Under the pieces are notes generated by a model. That model had not been told where the DNA came from. It made no database searches and was given only the letters and a program-made list of their open reading frames with translations. From NCBI RefSeq assembly GCF_902706195.1, contig NZ_CACSJO010000008.1, forward strand, positions 62,001 to 126,000: a stretch of 64,000 nucleotides of DNA, given 5' to 3'. Origin of the DNA: Novosphingobium sp. 18050. Lineage in GTDB: Bacteria > Pseudomonadota > Alphaproteobacteria > Sphingomonadales > Sphingomonadaceae. How positions within the stretch are numbered: position 1 is the first letter of the stretch; each line of letters opens with the position of its first letter. Both the position numbers and the translations under genes were made by a program. Positions 9,286 to 17,759 of this stretch are shown here, one piece after another.

Positions 9286-9747
9286 ATGGATGCCGCAGGA
9301 TATTTTTATTTGGCCCTGCTGGTCCTGGTCCTGATACCTGTCGTGATACTGCCATGGGAAGGGCATACCGCCCCGGACTGGCTTTACATCGTGCTGGCGG
9401 CCTGCGGGCTGGCCGGTGCGACGCTGCTGGGCGGGCTTCCCGCGCTGGTGCTCTCGTGTACTGCGGGACTGGGATGCCTTGTCGTGGCGAGCGGCGCGGT
9501 TACCTTGTTGCGGGCGCGGACCCGGCTGCGGATATTGACCGGCGGGCAAATAAAGCTGCTCTCTGCGGGTTCTACGTGGCTGGGGGTTAATGGGGCCTTG
9601 GCAATGGTCGTAGTAGCGCTATTCACGCTGTTCCTGATCGCCGCATTTCAGCGGGCAGGCGCCGTCAGGCGCCGTCCCGATGCTTCGGCGATTGTGGCCG
9701 TGGCAATTGTTTCGGTTGCCATGCAACAACATCTGCCTGGAATGTGA
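9286..9747 (+). CDS. Prepilin-peptidase-like (A24/TadV-type) membrane protein lacking catalytic Asp residues
   Basis: A 153-residue polytopic membrane protein in the position and with the topology of CpaA/TadV. ATG 9286 is chosen because it follows the tadE stop by one base with GGAGG upstream (9273-9277). Two features place it in the A24 family: a PWEGHTAPDWL segment after helix 1 (residues 23-33) and LTGGQIKLLSAGSTWLG (84-100), which aligns with the GxGDxKLL motif. Both active-site aspartates are absent: the first position is occupied by proline, and the GxGD aspartate is Gln. The protein therefore probably cannot cleave prepilins. The functional peptidase is likely encoded upstream of cpaB, outside the window. 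Confidence 0.7.
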   Translation: MDAAGYFYLALLVLVLIPVVILPWEGHTAPDWLYIVLAACGLAGATLLGGLPALVLSCTAGLGCLVVASGAVTLLRARTRLRILTGGQIKLLSAGSTWLGVNGALAMVVVALFTLFLIAAFQRAGAVRRRPDASAIVAVAIVSVAMQQHLPGM

Positions 9748-9785
9748 TATAGGTATTCGCAAACATAATATGGCGGGATTATGCG

Positions 9786-10817
9786 ATGCCTAAGAACTGG
9801 CGAACCCGGCTGGGGTCGATTCTTGGACCCAATGCCTCGGAAGATAATGATTTCAGGTCGGAATACCCGGCCGAGCGTTCAGGCTTGGCGGAATTACCCA
9901 AGGCGATGGAAGCAGGGGCATTCCAGTCCATTGAGCCCGTACTCATCGTCGACGACGATGCCGACTGGGGCAAGGAATGCGCTTTCAGCCTGCGCCAGAT
10001 GGGCTACGAGCCTTTTGTGGCGACCAGCGCCGACGAGGCGCTGGCCCTGTTTGTCGACCACGACATCTCGATCGCCATCGTCGACTATAACCTGCCCGGG
10101 CTCGACGGCATCACCCTGATTCAGGAAATGGCGCAGCAGGCCGAGGTCGAAGGGCGCCAACTGCGCTTCATCATGGCCACCGGTTATGCCACCAAGGACG
10201 TCGCGATCGACGCGATGCGGGCCTCCGCGATCGACTTCCTCGAAAAGCCGATCAGCCAGTCGGACCTGCGCCGCGCGTTGCAGCGCATCCGCGGGCTGAC
10301 GCCGGCACCCGGTGCGCGCAAGGTCCTGATGGACAAGATTTCCAATCTCAGCACCGAACTGCAACGCCTTGCCCACTTGATGGACGAGCCGGGCCGCCCC
10401 GCAGCGGCGGCCCCTGCGCCGGCGGCGGCACTGCCGGCAGCCGCTTCCCCGCCGTTGCCCGGCGATCCCGTGTCGCCCGAGCGGCTGACCGTCTTCATCC
10501 GCGACCAGCTCCGCCGAGAGGCCAAGCGGCGTGAGATCGGCGGCGGCGAACTGTTTGGCGATCCGGCCTGGGCGATGCTGCTGGACCTGCTGCTGGCAAA
10601 GATCGAAAAACGCCAGGTGTCTGTATCCAGCGCCTGCATTGCCTCGGGGGCTCCGATGAGCACTGCGCTGCGGCTGGTGCGCCGGCTCGTCGACGAGGAC
10701 GTGCTGTGCCGTCTGCCCGACGAGCACGATCGGCGCCGCCACTTCCTGGCGATCAACGCCAAGTTCGAGCAGCCGCTGGTGGACTATCTCACGGAGCAGG
10801 TGCGCCACAGGGGCTGA
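9786..10817 (+). CDS. Response regulator with receiver domain and MarR-like winged-helix output
   Basis: A 343-residue cytoplasmic regulator. Residues about 55-175 form a receiver domain (VLIVDDDADWG acid pocket, IAIVDYNLPGLDG phosphoacceptor, FIMATGYATKD and FLEKPIS with the conserved Lys). An Ala/Pro-rich linker (about 200-235) precedes a C-terminal domain with ISTALRLVRRLVDEDVLCRL-type helices and DEHDRRRHFLAI, which resembles a MarR-type winged helix. No histidine kinase gene is adjacent. It follows the tad operon and converges with a diguanylate cyclase gene, so a role in pilus or surface-life control is plausible but not shown. Confidence 0.8.
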   Translation: MPKNWRTRLGSILGPNASEDNDFRSEYPAERSGLAELPKAMEAGAFQSIEPVLIVDDDADWGKECAFSLRQMGYEPFVATSADEALALFVDHDISIAIVDYNLPGLDGITLIQEMAQQAEVEGRQLRFIMATGYATKDVAIDAMRASAIDFLEKPISQSDLRRALQRIRGLTPAPGARKVLMDKISNLSTELQRLAHLMDEPGRPAAAAPAPAAALPAAASPPLPGDPVSPERLTVFIRDQLRREAKRREIGGGELFGDPAWAMLLDLLLAKIEKRQVSVSSACIASGAPMSTALRLVRRLVDEDVLCRLPDEHDRRRHFLAINAKFEQPLVDYLTEQVRHRG

Positions 10818-10839
10818 CGCCTGCGCCCCGCCCGGCTTC

Positions 10840-12726
10840 TTAGGCGGTGAGGGCTTCCGCGCGGGCGTCGAGCGTCACGCGGTTGCGGCCGTCGCGCTTG
10901 GAGCGGTAGAGCGCTGCATCGGCCGCCTTGATGAGCGTGGAGCCGTCGCGCTCCATGGATTCTTCCCAGGTGGCGATGCCGAACGACATCGTCGTCGATC
11001 CCAAGGTGCGGCCGCCCTGCTGCACCAGCAGTTCGCTGATCCCCTGGCGTACATGCTCGACGCGGTTGGCAAGGGTTGCCGCCGAAGTACCGGGCGCGAT
11101 AATCGTGAACTCCTCGCCGCCGAAGCGGCAGACGACGTCGCCGTCGCGGAAGCGGCTGCGCATTTCCGTTGCCACCGCCTGAAGCACCGCATCACCGGCA
11201 TCGTGGCCGAATTCGTCGTTGAAGCGCTTGAAGTGGTCGACGTCGCACATGACGAGGCTCAGCGGGCTGCCGGAACGCGATGAGCGCGCGATTTCCAGCG
11301 CCAGCGTTTCTTCCATGTAGCGGCGATTGAACAGGCTGGTCAGCGGATCGCGGATCGTCTGTTCGCGCAGACCGCGCTGGAGACGGTGGTTGACCAGGGC
11401 CGAGGCGATGTTCTCGGTCAGCACGGTCAGGCGGAAGCGGTTCTCGGTGCCGACTACGCCCTTGAGGTAGAGCACGCCGATCACTTCGCCGCCGGCCAGC
11501 AGTGGCTCGCAGTGGTAGTGGTGCATGTCGTGGCCGACATGGGCGCACACGATGTCCGAATCCGGCTCGATCACGAAATGGCTCTGGCCCCGGCGCAGGG
11601 CCCAGCACTGGTCGGGCGCGAATCCTGCGGAGGAAACGTCCAGCCCGCCCCAGGCGGCAATCGGCACCAGCAGGTTGCGCGAATTGTTGTGCGCGTAAAG
11701 CGCGCCCGGGATCTCGGGCAGGACGCGGGGCACGAAGACGCGGATGATCGAGGCCAGTTCCTCGTCGGTGCGGGCCGACTGCATGCGGTGGGCCATGCCG
11801 CCCAGCAGTTCGATAACTTCGCCGCGTTCGCGCAGGACTTCGGTGTTCTGGCTGAGTTCGAGATTGGCCACGCGCAGGCGCTCCTGGCTGTCGACCTGAT
11901 CGGCGACGGCGCCCTGTAATTCGTCCGCCATGGCGTTGTAGCCCTTGGCGAGGCGTTCGAATTCGCTGGAGTCCATGTTCGCGAGGACGCGCGCGCCGCG
12001 GTCGCCGGCGCCGAGCTGGCCCATCACCGTCATCATCTCGTCGACGGGCTTCTGGATGCGCCGGATCAGCGCTGCCGCCACGAAGGCGATGGCAATGACG
12101 GTGGCGGGAATACCCAGCATCACCAGCCAGCGGATGTAGTTCAGGCGGCGCTCTACCACGGCCATGCGGGTGGCGGAAAGGGCGCGCTCCTCGTTCAGCA
12201 GGTCGCCGACGCGGGCATCGACAAGCTGCATGAGGTAGCGGCCATGACCCTTCGCGACCGAAGTCTGCGCTGCGGTGAAATCCCCGGCTCGCGCCAACTT
12301 CATGATCCCCGCGATGACATCGGCGCGCTGGGCGATGATGGTGCGGATCTGTTTCGCGCGGGCGTTTTGCGCCGGGTTGTCGCTGGTCAGGCTCACGAGA
12401 TCGGAGGCGGCGCGGCGCGTCGCCGCGATTTCGGCGTCCACCGCTTCGGCGAATTCCGGGTTATGCGTAAGCGTGAAGCCGCGCTGCCCGGATTCCGCCT
12501 GTTGCAGGTGGCTGAGCGAGCGGTTTGCGGTCTTGAGGACCTCAGATGAATGGGTAACCCATTCAAGGCTGCTGCGCATCTGCGACGCGCCTTCAAGCAA
12601 TAGTCCTGCAAGCAGGGCCATCAGAAGACACAGGATGCTGCACAGCACCAGGATTCGGTTGGACAACGACCCGACCAAGGGAATCTCCGTAGAGCGGCAA
12701 TGGACCGCCCTCGGATAAATACCCAT
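10840..12726 (-). CDS. Membrane diguanylate cyclase (CHASE3-HAMP-GAF-GGDEF)
   Basis: A roughly 628-residue inner-membrane enzyme predicted to make cyclic di-GMP. An N-terminal helix and a second helix (WLVMLGIPATVIAIAFVAAA) flank a CHASE3-type periplasmic sensor with HLQQAESGQRGFTLTHN. A HAMP segment, a coiled coil, a GAF-like region and a GGDEF domain follow. The active site reads GGEEF, and an RxxD inhibitory site (RDGD) lies five residues before it, so product inhibition is expected. Start choice is uncertain: ATG 12726 is given, while TTG 12678 has a better GGAG ribosome site and begins just before the first helix. It converges with the response regulator gene. Confidence 0.92.
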   Translation of the reverse strand: MGIYPRAVHCRSTEIPLVGSLSNRILVLCSILCLLMALLAGLLLEGASQMRSSLEWVTHSSEVLKTANRSLSHLQQAESGQRGFTLTHNPEFAEAVDAEIAATRRAASDLVSLTSDNPAQNARAKQIRTIIAQRADVIAGIMKLARAGDFTAAQTSVAKGHGRYLMQLVDARVGDLLNEERALSATRMAVVERRLNYIRWLVMLGIPATVIAIAFVAAALIRRIQKPVDEMMTVMGQLGAGDRGARVLANMDSSEFERLAKGYNAMADELQGAVADQVDSQERLRVANLELSQNTEVLRERGEVIELLGGMAHRMQSARTDEELASIIRVFVPRVLPEIPGALYAHNNSRNLLVPIAAWGGLDVSSAGFAPDQCWALRRGQSHFVIEPDSDIVCAHVGHDMHHYHCEPLLAGGEVIGVLYLKGVVGTENRFRLTVLTENIASALVNHRLQRGLREQTIRDPLTSLFNRRYMEETLALEIARSSRSGSPLSLVMCDVDHFKRFNDEFGHDAGDAVLQAVATEMRSRFRDGDVVCRFGGEEFTIIAPGTSAATLANRVEHVRQGISELLVQQGGRTLGSTTMSFGIATWEESMERDGSTLIKAADAALYRSKRDGRNRVTLDARAEALTA

Positions 12727-12845
12727 GCCTTGCAATCGAAATCAGCGGTTGTCCGGGTGATTTCATCGCCTTGGCCGCGCCGTGAAGCATGACGGACACA
12801 GGTTCCGCCATGCTTCTGCGGGCAGTCGACGCGGGATCACGCCGA

Positions 12846-13643
12846 TCATGCGATGGTCGGAATGATCCCGCCTTCGACGCGAACCGACGCGCCGTTGGTG
12901 GCCGCGCCGAGCGGGCTGGCAAGCAGGGTCACCTGCGCGGCGATCTCGTCGGCCTCGATCAGGCGGCGGATCAGCGAAAGCGGGCGCAGCTTGGTGAAAA
13001 ACTCCGTCTCGCGCTCGGCTTCGGGGGCATCCTTGTTCTCGACGACCGACCGGATGAACTCGACGATCCCTTCCGAGCGGGTAGGGCCCGGCAGGACCGA
13101 GTTGACCGTTACTCCAGTGCCGCGCGTCTGCTCGGCGAGGCCGCGTGCGATGGCCAGTTGGGCGGTCTTGGTCATGCCGTAGTGGATCATCTCGCCGGGG
13201 ATCACGAGCCCGCTCTCGCTGGCGATGAAGATCACCCGGCCCCAGTCCTTCGCGAGCATCCGGGGGAAGTAGTGACGGGCCAGACGCGCGCCGCTGACGA
13301 CATTGACCTCGAAGAAGCGGTGCCAGTCCTCGTCGGAAATCTCGGCGAAGGGCTTGGCCTCGTAGATGCCCAGATTGTTGACGAGAATGTCGACGTCGGG
13401 GACCGCCGCGACCAGCTCCGCTGCGCCTTCGGCCGTGGCCGGATCGGCGAGGACGGCGCGCACCTTGCCGCCGAGCGCAGCCTTGGCGGCGACCTTTGCG
13501 GCGGCTTCGTCGAGCTTGTGCTGGTTACGGCCGGAGATGACGACGTCGACGCCTTCGCCAACCAGGCGCTCGGCGATGGCGAGGCCGATGCCAGCGGTCG
13601 ATCCGGTAACGAGAGCGGTCTTGCCGGTGAGTTTCAGGTCCAT
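12846..13643 (-). CDS. SDR-family NAD(P)-dependent oxidoreductase
   Basis: A 265-residue classical short-chain dehydrogenase/reductase. The cofactor motif is TGSTAGIG near residue 14, the NNLG motif is present (DILVNNLGIYEAKP), and the catalytic Tyr-Lys pair is in YGMTK. Residue 3 of the dinucleotide motif and the following SGRN suggest NADP(H) binding. The substrate is unknown. It is transcribed divergently from a LysR regulator 108 bp away, a common arrangement in which the LysR protein controls the oxidoreductase. Confidence 0.9.
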   Translation of the reverse strand: MDLKLTGKTALVTGSTAGIGLAIAERLVGEGVDVVISGRNQHKLDEAAAKVAAKAALGGKVRAVLADPATAEGAAELVAAVPDVDILVNNLGIYEAKPFAEISDEDWHRFFEVNVVSGARLARHYFPRMLAKDWGRVIFIASESGLVIPGEMIHYGMTKTAQLAIARGLAEQTRGTGVTVNSVLPGPTRSEGIVEFIRSVVENKDAPEAERETEFFTKLRPLSLIRRLIEADEIAAQVTLLASPLGAATNGASVRVEGGIIPTIA

Positions 13644-13751
13644 GGGGTAGAGTCCTTCACGATGTTGGCCGTGATGTAGAGCGCGCCGGTATTGATGAAC
13701 AGTCCGCGTGAAGGCATCTTAGAAGTGATTCAAAATCACGGATGCGAAGAC

Positions 13752-14669
13752 ATGGACAACCGCTTCGGCGAAATGCAGATATTCCTTGCCGTGGCGCAGA
13801 GCGGCAGCTTTGCCGGGGCCGCCCGGGCACTGCGGCTTACTCCGTCGGCAGTGAGCCGCGCCATCGCCCGGCTCGAGGCGCGGCTGGGGGCGCAGCTCGT
13901 GTCGCGCACCACGCGGGCACTGGCGCTGACGGCGGAAGGCGAACTCTACCGCGAGCGTGTGGCGGGCCTCGTCGCCGAGATCGACGAGGTGGAGCGCGGC
14001 TTCGCGCGCGCCGACGAAGCGCCTCGTGGTCCTTTGCGGATCAACGCATCGGTGCCGTTCGGAACCCAGTGCCTGTTGCCGATCCTGCCGCGGTTCCAGG
14101 CGTTGCATCCCGGCGTGACACTGGATCTGGCGCTGTCGGACACGTTGGTCGATCTGGTGGAGGAGCGGGCGGACATCGCCATCCGCATCGGCCCGCTGCG
14201 CGATACAGGGCTGAAAGCGAAGAAGCTGGGGCGCAGCGCGATGGCGGTGGTGGCCAGCCCGGCTTATCTGCAGGAACGGGGCGAGCCGGTCCATCCGCGC
14301 CAGTTGGGGGAGCACGCTTGTCTGCGTTTCAGCTTCCGCCGCTCGGTCGACACATGGCCGTTCCTTGTCGACGGGATGCTGGTCAACCGGCCGATTGACG
14401 GCGTGTTTCTGGGCAATTCGGGCGAAGTGGTACGGATGATGGCGGCGGCCGGGGGCGGCATCGCGCGGCTGGGCCGGTTCCACGTGGCCGCGGACCTCGC
14501 TTCGGGCAGGTTGGTCGAAATCCTGCGCGACTGCAACCCGGGCGACCACGAGGATATCCATGCGCTTTATGCGGGCCATCAGCGACTGGCATCGCGGATC
14601 AGGGCGTTCCTGGACTTTCTGGATGGCCACCTGCGGCTGCCCGGGGCGCCGCCGAGGATCAGCGGGTAG
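13752..14669 (+). CDS. LysR-family transcriptional regulator
   Basis: A 305-residue regulator with an N-terminal winged helix (FLAVAQSGSFAGAARALRLT, then SAVSRAIARLEARLGAQLV) and a periplasmic-binding-protein-like effector domain (LRINASVPFGTQCLLPIL). ATG 13752 is chosen because it starts the usual MDNRFGEMQIF leader; an in-frame start at 13692 would add 20 residues without similarity. It is divergent from the SDR gene, its probable target. Its last 11 bases overlap the end of the convergent DUF3325 gene. Confidence 0.92.
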   Translation: MDNRFGEMQIFLAVAQSGSFAGAARALRLTPSAVSRAIARLEARLGAQLVSRTTRALALTAEGELYRERVAGLVAEIDEVERGFARADEAPRGPLRINASVPFGTQCLLPILPRFQALHPGVTLDLALSDTLVDLVEERADIAIRIGPLRDTGLKAKKLGRSAMAVVASPAYLQERGEPVHPRQLGEHACLRFSFRRSVDTWPFLVDGMLVNRPIDGVFLGNSGEVVRMMAAAGGGIARLGRFHVAADLASGRLVEILRDCNPGDHEDIHALYAGHQRLASRIRAFLDFLDGHLRLPGAPPRISG

Positions 14670-14940
14670 GTCGGCCCGAGCGCCAGTTGATGAAGGCGAT
14701 GGCCAGCCATGCACCCATGCTGAGCTCGCCGATCCAGACGATCGTGCCCAGCGCCGGGCCGAGCACCACAGCTTCCAGCGACCAGCAGACCGCGATGAAC
14801 ACCCAGCCTGCAATCCGCGCGAGCCTGGCGCGGGGCTCGGGCACCGCGCGTCCGACAAGGTCCCGCTGATGCCGTTTCATCGACGCGGCGAGCATCAGGA
14901 AAGCCGCGCAGGCCAGCGCTATGGCAAGCGCGTGGATCAC
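14659..14940 (-). CDS. DUF3325-like small membrane protein
   Basis: A 93-residue protein with three hydrophobic helices (IHALAIALACAAFLML, IAGWVFIAVCWSLEAVVLG, SMGAWLAIAFIN) and a central RHQRDL. GTG 14940 is the start because it overlaps the stop of the upstream PepSY gene (GTGA). This size and gene order (DUF3649, PepSY, DUF3325) is a recurrent operon next to siderophore receptors in proteobacteria. The molecular role is unknown. Confidence 0.75.
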   Translation of the reverse strand: MIHALAIALACAAFLMLAASMKRHQRDLVGRAVPEPRARLARIAGWVFIAVCWSLEAVVLGPALGTIVWIGELSMGAWLAIAFINWRSGRPTR

Positions 14941-16499
14941 TGGCTCACCGCCTTGCGAGCGGCCCGGCGGGGCGGGGCGGATGCGTTCTTCGCACGGTGC
15001 TGCGCCACTTTGCCAGCGGCCTGAAGGAAGCAGGCGGCCAGCGCGATCATCATGAGATCGAAAGCCACGAAAAGCCAGTCGCCGCTCATGATGCTGGCGG
15101 CGAACCCGCGCGACGTGGTCAGCGCGTTGACCACCGGCACTGCCGCGAAGCAGGCCCCTGCGAGAGCCAGCGTTTCGGTCCATGCCCGTCCGGCGGGGCG
15201 CACCATGCCCCACAGGCCTACGGCAAGCCAGGCGAGGAACAGGCTGTCGATCTCGCGGTCTGCCCGCTGGGCAAGGTCTGCCGGGAGCAGGCGGTTAGCA
15301 AGAAAATAGACGGCGATGCCGGTGGCAAGGCCGGCAATTGCGGCGATGTTCAACCGTTCGACAAGCCGGAAGCCGAAGTGCGGGCGCGCCGGATCGGGCA
15401 GGCGGGTGCGGCGCTTGACGGTCCACAGGACCAGTCCGCTGCCGACCATGATGGTGCCGCCGATGCCGCTGAGGAAGTAGAGCCAGCGCAGGCCCCACTG
15501 CGCGAAGCGGCCGGTGTGCAGGCCGATCATCACGCTTTCGGTCGCCACTGCGGCGCCGGTTGCGGTGTGGCCGCCTAGCGCCTTGCCGGTGGCGCCTGCG
15601 AAGGCGGCGGTCTCTCCGCGCGCGGCAATAGCCGCGCCGGGCGAACGGGTGATTAAAACGCGGGCCGTCGCATCGCCGGGGTTCGTCACGCTGATATAGC
15701 CGACTTGCTTGCCGCCCCATTCCGCAGAGGCCGTGCGCATCAGCGGCGCAAGGTCGACGAGCGGCTGGGCCCTGCCGCTGCGTTCAGCCGCCGGTTCGCG
15801 GCCGAACACCTGCTCCTGGAATACGGCAGGCGAGGCGTAGTTGGCGGCGATGCCCCAGGGCATGTACATCGAGGCCAACGTGACCAGCCCGGTGAAGGTG
15901 ATCATCAGGTGGAAGGGCAGAGCGATCACGGCGGTCACGTTATGGGCGTCCAGCCAGCTTCTCTGGCCCTTGCCGAATCGCAGCATGAAGAAATCGGCAA
16001 AGATCTTCTTGTGGGTGACGATGCCCGAAAGGATCGCCGTCAGCATGAACATCGCCGCGATGCCCACAAGGTAGCGCGCCCAGAGCACCGGCATGTAGTG
16101 CAGGTCGAAATGGAAGCGGTAGAGGAAGAAGCCGCCGCTGGTTTCGCGCACGGTGATCGCGCGGCCGGTCTGGTCGAGTACGGCGGACGTTTCGCCGCGC
16201 TTGCCGCGCGTGCCGTCGCCGGGCTGCCAGTAGACCTGGGTCGTGGCGCTGCGGCCATTGGGCAGGGTGATGTACCAGCTGATCGCATCGGGGGCGACTG
16301 TGTTCAGGTAGCGCACGGCGCCCTGTGCGGACGTTTCCGGGTCGGCGCTGCCGGTCACTTCCGGCTGCATCCAGCGGGTGATCTCGTCCTGGAAATAGGC
16401 GGCCGTGCCGGTGGCGAACATCGCGAAGAGCAGCCAGCCGAGCAGCAATCCGCTCCACGTGTGGAACAGCGCCATCGATTGACGGAGGCTGTCCTTCAC
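14937..16499 (-). CDS. PepSY-associated transmembrane protein (iron-uptake associated)
   Basis: A 520-residue inner-membrane protein starting with LFHTWSGLLLGWLLFAMFATG, the hallmark of PepSY_TM proteins. It has a large periplasmic part (residues about 40-170 with AYFQDEITRWMQPE and WYITLPNGR), further helices with FHLMITFTGLVTLASMYMPWG, and a C-terminal run of helices. Relatives are linked to siderophore-iron use, perhaps as ferric reductases or siderophore processing factors. GTG 16499 is chosen since it overlaps the stop of the preceding gene (GTGA); the frame is open further upstream but that sequence encodes the DUF3649 protein in another frame. No TonB receptor adjoins it here. Confidence 0.88.
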   Translation of the reverse strand: MKDSLRQSMALFHTWSGLLLGWLLFAMFATGTAAYFQDEITRWMQPEVTGSADPETSAQGAVRYLNTVAPDAISWYITLPNGRSATTQVYWQPGDGTRGKRGETSAVLDQTGRAITVRETSGGFFLYRFHFDLHYMPVLWARYLVGIAAMFMLTAILSGIVTHKKIFADFFMLRFGKGQRSWLDAHNVTAVIALPFHLMITFTGLVTLASMYMPWGIAANYASPAVFQEQVFGREPAAERSGRAQPLVDLAPLMRTASAEWGGKQVGYISVTNPGDATARVLITRSPGAAIAARGETAAFAGATGKALGGHTATGAAVATESVMIGLHTGRFAQWGLRWLYFLSGIGGTIMVGSGLVLWTVKRRTRLPDPARPHFGFRLVERLNIAAIAGLATGIAVYFLANRLLPADLAQRADREIDSLFLAWLAVGLWGMVRPAGRAWTETLALAGACFAAVPVVNALTTSRGFAASIMSGDWLFVAFDLMMIALAACFLQAAGKVAQHRAKNASAPPRRAARKAVSQ

Positions 16500-16822
16500 A
16501 GCCGCCCTCCCGATGCCAGCGAAAGCCACAGGCCCGCGCCCAGTACCGCGCCTGCTCCGATCATCCAGAGCCATAGGCGAAGGGCCGATCTGACCCCGAA
16601 GGCGACCAGCGCGAGCACTGAGAACATCACGAAGGAGGTCAGCATCGCTGCAACGCTGGCATTGGCCGGATCGACGCCGAGCCCGCGCCACAGCAGGCGG
16701 GCCAGGGCTGCCGTTGCCAGTGACGTCAGCAAGTAGTTCGCCGGGATCGCCGCGAGCAGGCGCGCTGCAACGTTGGCGCGCCCGACTGTGCTTCGTTCCC
16801 CGCTCTGCGCTTTTATCGCCAT
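16496..16822 (-). CDS. DUF3649-like small membrane protein
   Basis: A 108-residue protein with hydrophobic helices (LLAAIPANYLLTSLATAALA, MLTSFVMFSVLALVAFGV, LWLWMIGAGAVLGAGLWLSL). The AxxxAxxxxxARLLAAIPANYLLTS start is typical of the DUF3649 family found upstream of PepSY genes in iron-responsive operons. ATG 16822 fits the family length; ATG 16867 in the same frame would add 15 residues. It is the first gene of the three-gene operon and its stop overlaps the next start. Confidence 0.75.
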   Translation of the reverse strand: MAIKAQSGERSTVGRANVAARLLAAIPANYLLTSLATAALARLLWRGLGVDPANASVAAMLTSFVMFSVLALVAFGVRSALRLWLWMIGAGAVLGAGLWLSLASGGRL

Positions 16823-16929
16823 GACCGTTACGCCGACGCCGACTGACGGTGCGGTGTAAATGCCCATGCGCGGAATTGGCGGTGCTGTAGCAGGCTCAAC
16901 GGAATCTCGTTTCTGACGGGTATTGTGCG

Positions 16930-16965
16930 CTATTGCGAGGCACTCTCAATTATTTTCGCTAAGGT
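16930..16965 (-). promoter_or_regulatory. Possible Fur-type site upstream of the DUF3649-PepSY-DUF3325 operon
   Basis: On the minus strand this stretch reads GCGAAAATAATTGAGAG followed by GCCTCGCAATA, AT-rich in an otherwise GC-rich background and about 110-140 bp upstream of the operon start. It loosely resembles Fur-box halves (AATAAT, TTGAGA). The match is weak and the call rests largely on the expected iron control of such operons. Confidence 0.25.
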
Positions 16966-17411
16966 GCGCGCCGACGGTTGTCAATGACGCCCGTGGCTTC
17001 AAGGAGGGCGGCGTCTACGCGGTGCCGTAGCGGCAAGGGCTTTTCGGATGCGAACCGGGTAGCCGCTCGCCTGTTTCGTCAAGCCAAAGCCAGCGGCTGT
17101 GTGTCGAATAAATGATAACGATTACAGCAAATTCGTGTGGCGCGTTCTGACCGTGCTGTCATCGCAAAACACACATATCTCCCATATTACCGAGGGCCTT
17201 AGTGACAATCGACGCGGCCAGAAATCTTATACCGCATGGAGATTTGGGCGAGATGTCAGGATTTCTTTTGACCGATCGCGGGCGAATCAGGACTTGCGCT
17301 GACATACGAGGTGAGCGACGCTAGCGAGGTTAGAAGGCCAGAATTTCTCGCGGTATGGCTCATGCGGCATTGCCAGACTTGGGCCCGTCCTTGCACCTTG
17401 GATTGCTGCGG

Positions 17412-17548
17412 AATGAAAACGTAATTCATTTCTGACATATAAAAAATCATCTAAAATCATAATATTGGAAGCTTTTTGCAATCCGCTGGACGATGATCCG
17501 CTTGCAATCGCTTGCGAATCAAGCATTGTAATGAAAACGACACTCATT
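17412..17548. promoter_or_regulatory. Two copies of an AATGA-N-TCATT operator-like dyad
   Basis: Copy 1 (17412-17430) is AATGAA-AACGTAA-TTCATT. Copy 2 (17530-17548) is AATGA-AAACGACAC-TCATT. Both share the left half AATGAAAACG and end CATT, and their start points are 118 bp apart. Each is an inverted repeat, as expected for a dimeric repressor or activator. They sit upstream of the amidase-rutA pair. No cognate regulator can be named. Confidence 0.4.
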
Positions 17549-17759
17549 CAGAGCCGTTCTTAGGGGTTCTCATGTTTTCCAAGCGTCTTGCCTCCAATGC
17601 TGGTGAACCCGCTTTCGCGGCCGATCCTGCCCGAATGGATGCTGCGCTACGGCTGTCCTGCGAGTTTTGAAGAATGGGCGGCGTGGCAACGATCTCCTCC
17701 CGGACGCCGCGCCGTCTTCACTCCCGCCCTTCGCGAGCGCAAGCGCGAGGGGCGGGAGC

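Larger units (their letters stand above)
16868..17759. other. 892-bp gene-free, AT-rich spacer with two operator-like dyads
   Basis: No convincing gene lies here; the short open frames (for example 17099-17302) lack ribosome sites and recognisable sequence. Base composition falls sharply, with 17401-17460 at about 28% G+C by hand count. Two related 19-bp dyads start AATGAAAACG, at 17412-17430 and 17530-17548. The segment probably holds promoters for the divergent DUF3649 operon and the amidase gene. Confidence 0.6.

Noticed and set aside
17099-17302. A 67-codon frame in the AT-rich gap
   Set aside because: No ribosome site, no recognisable sequence, and low-GC non-coding DNA produces such frames by chance.
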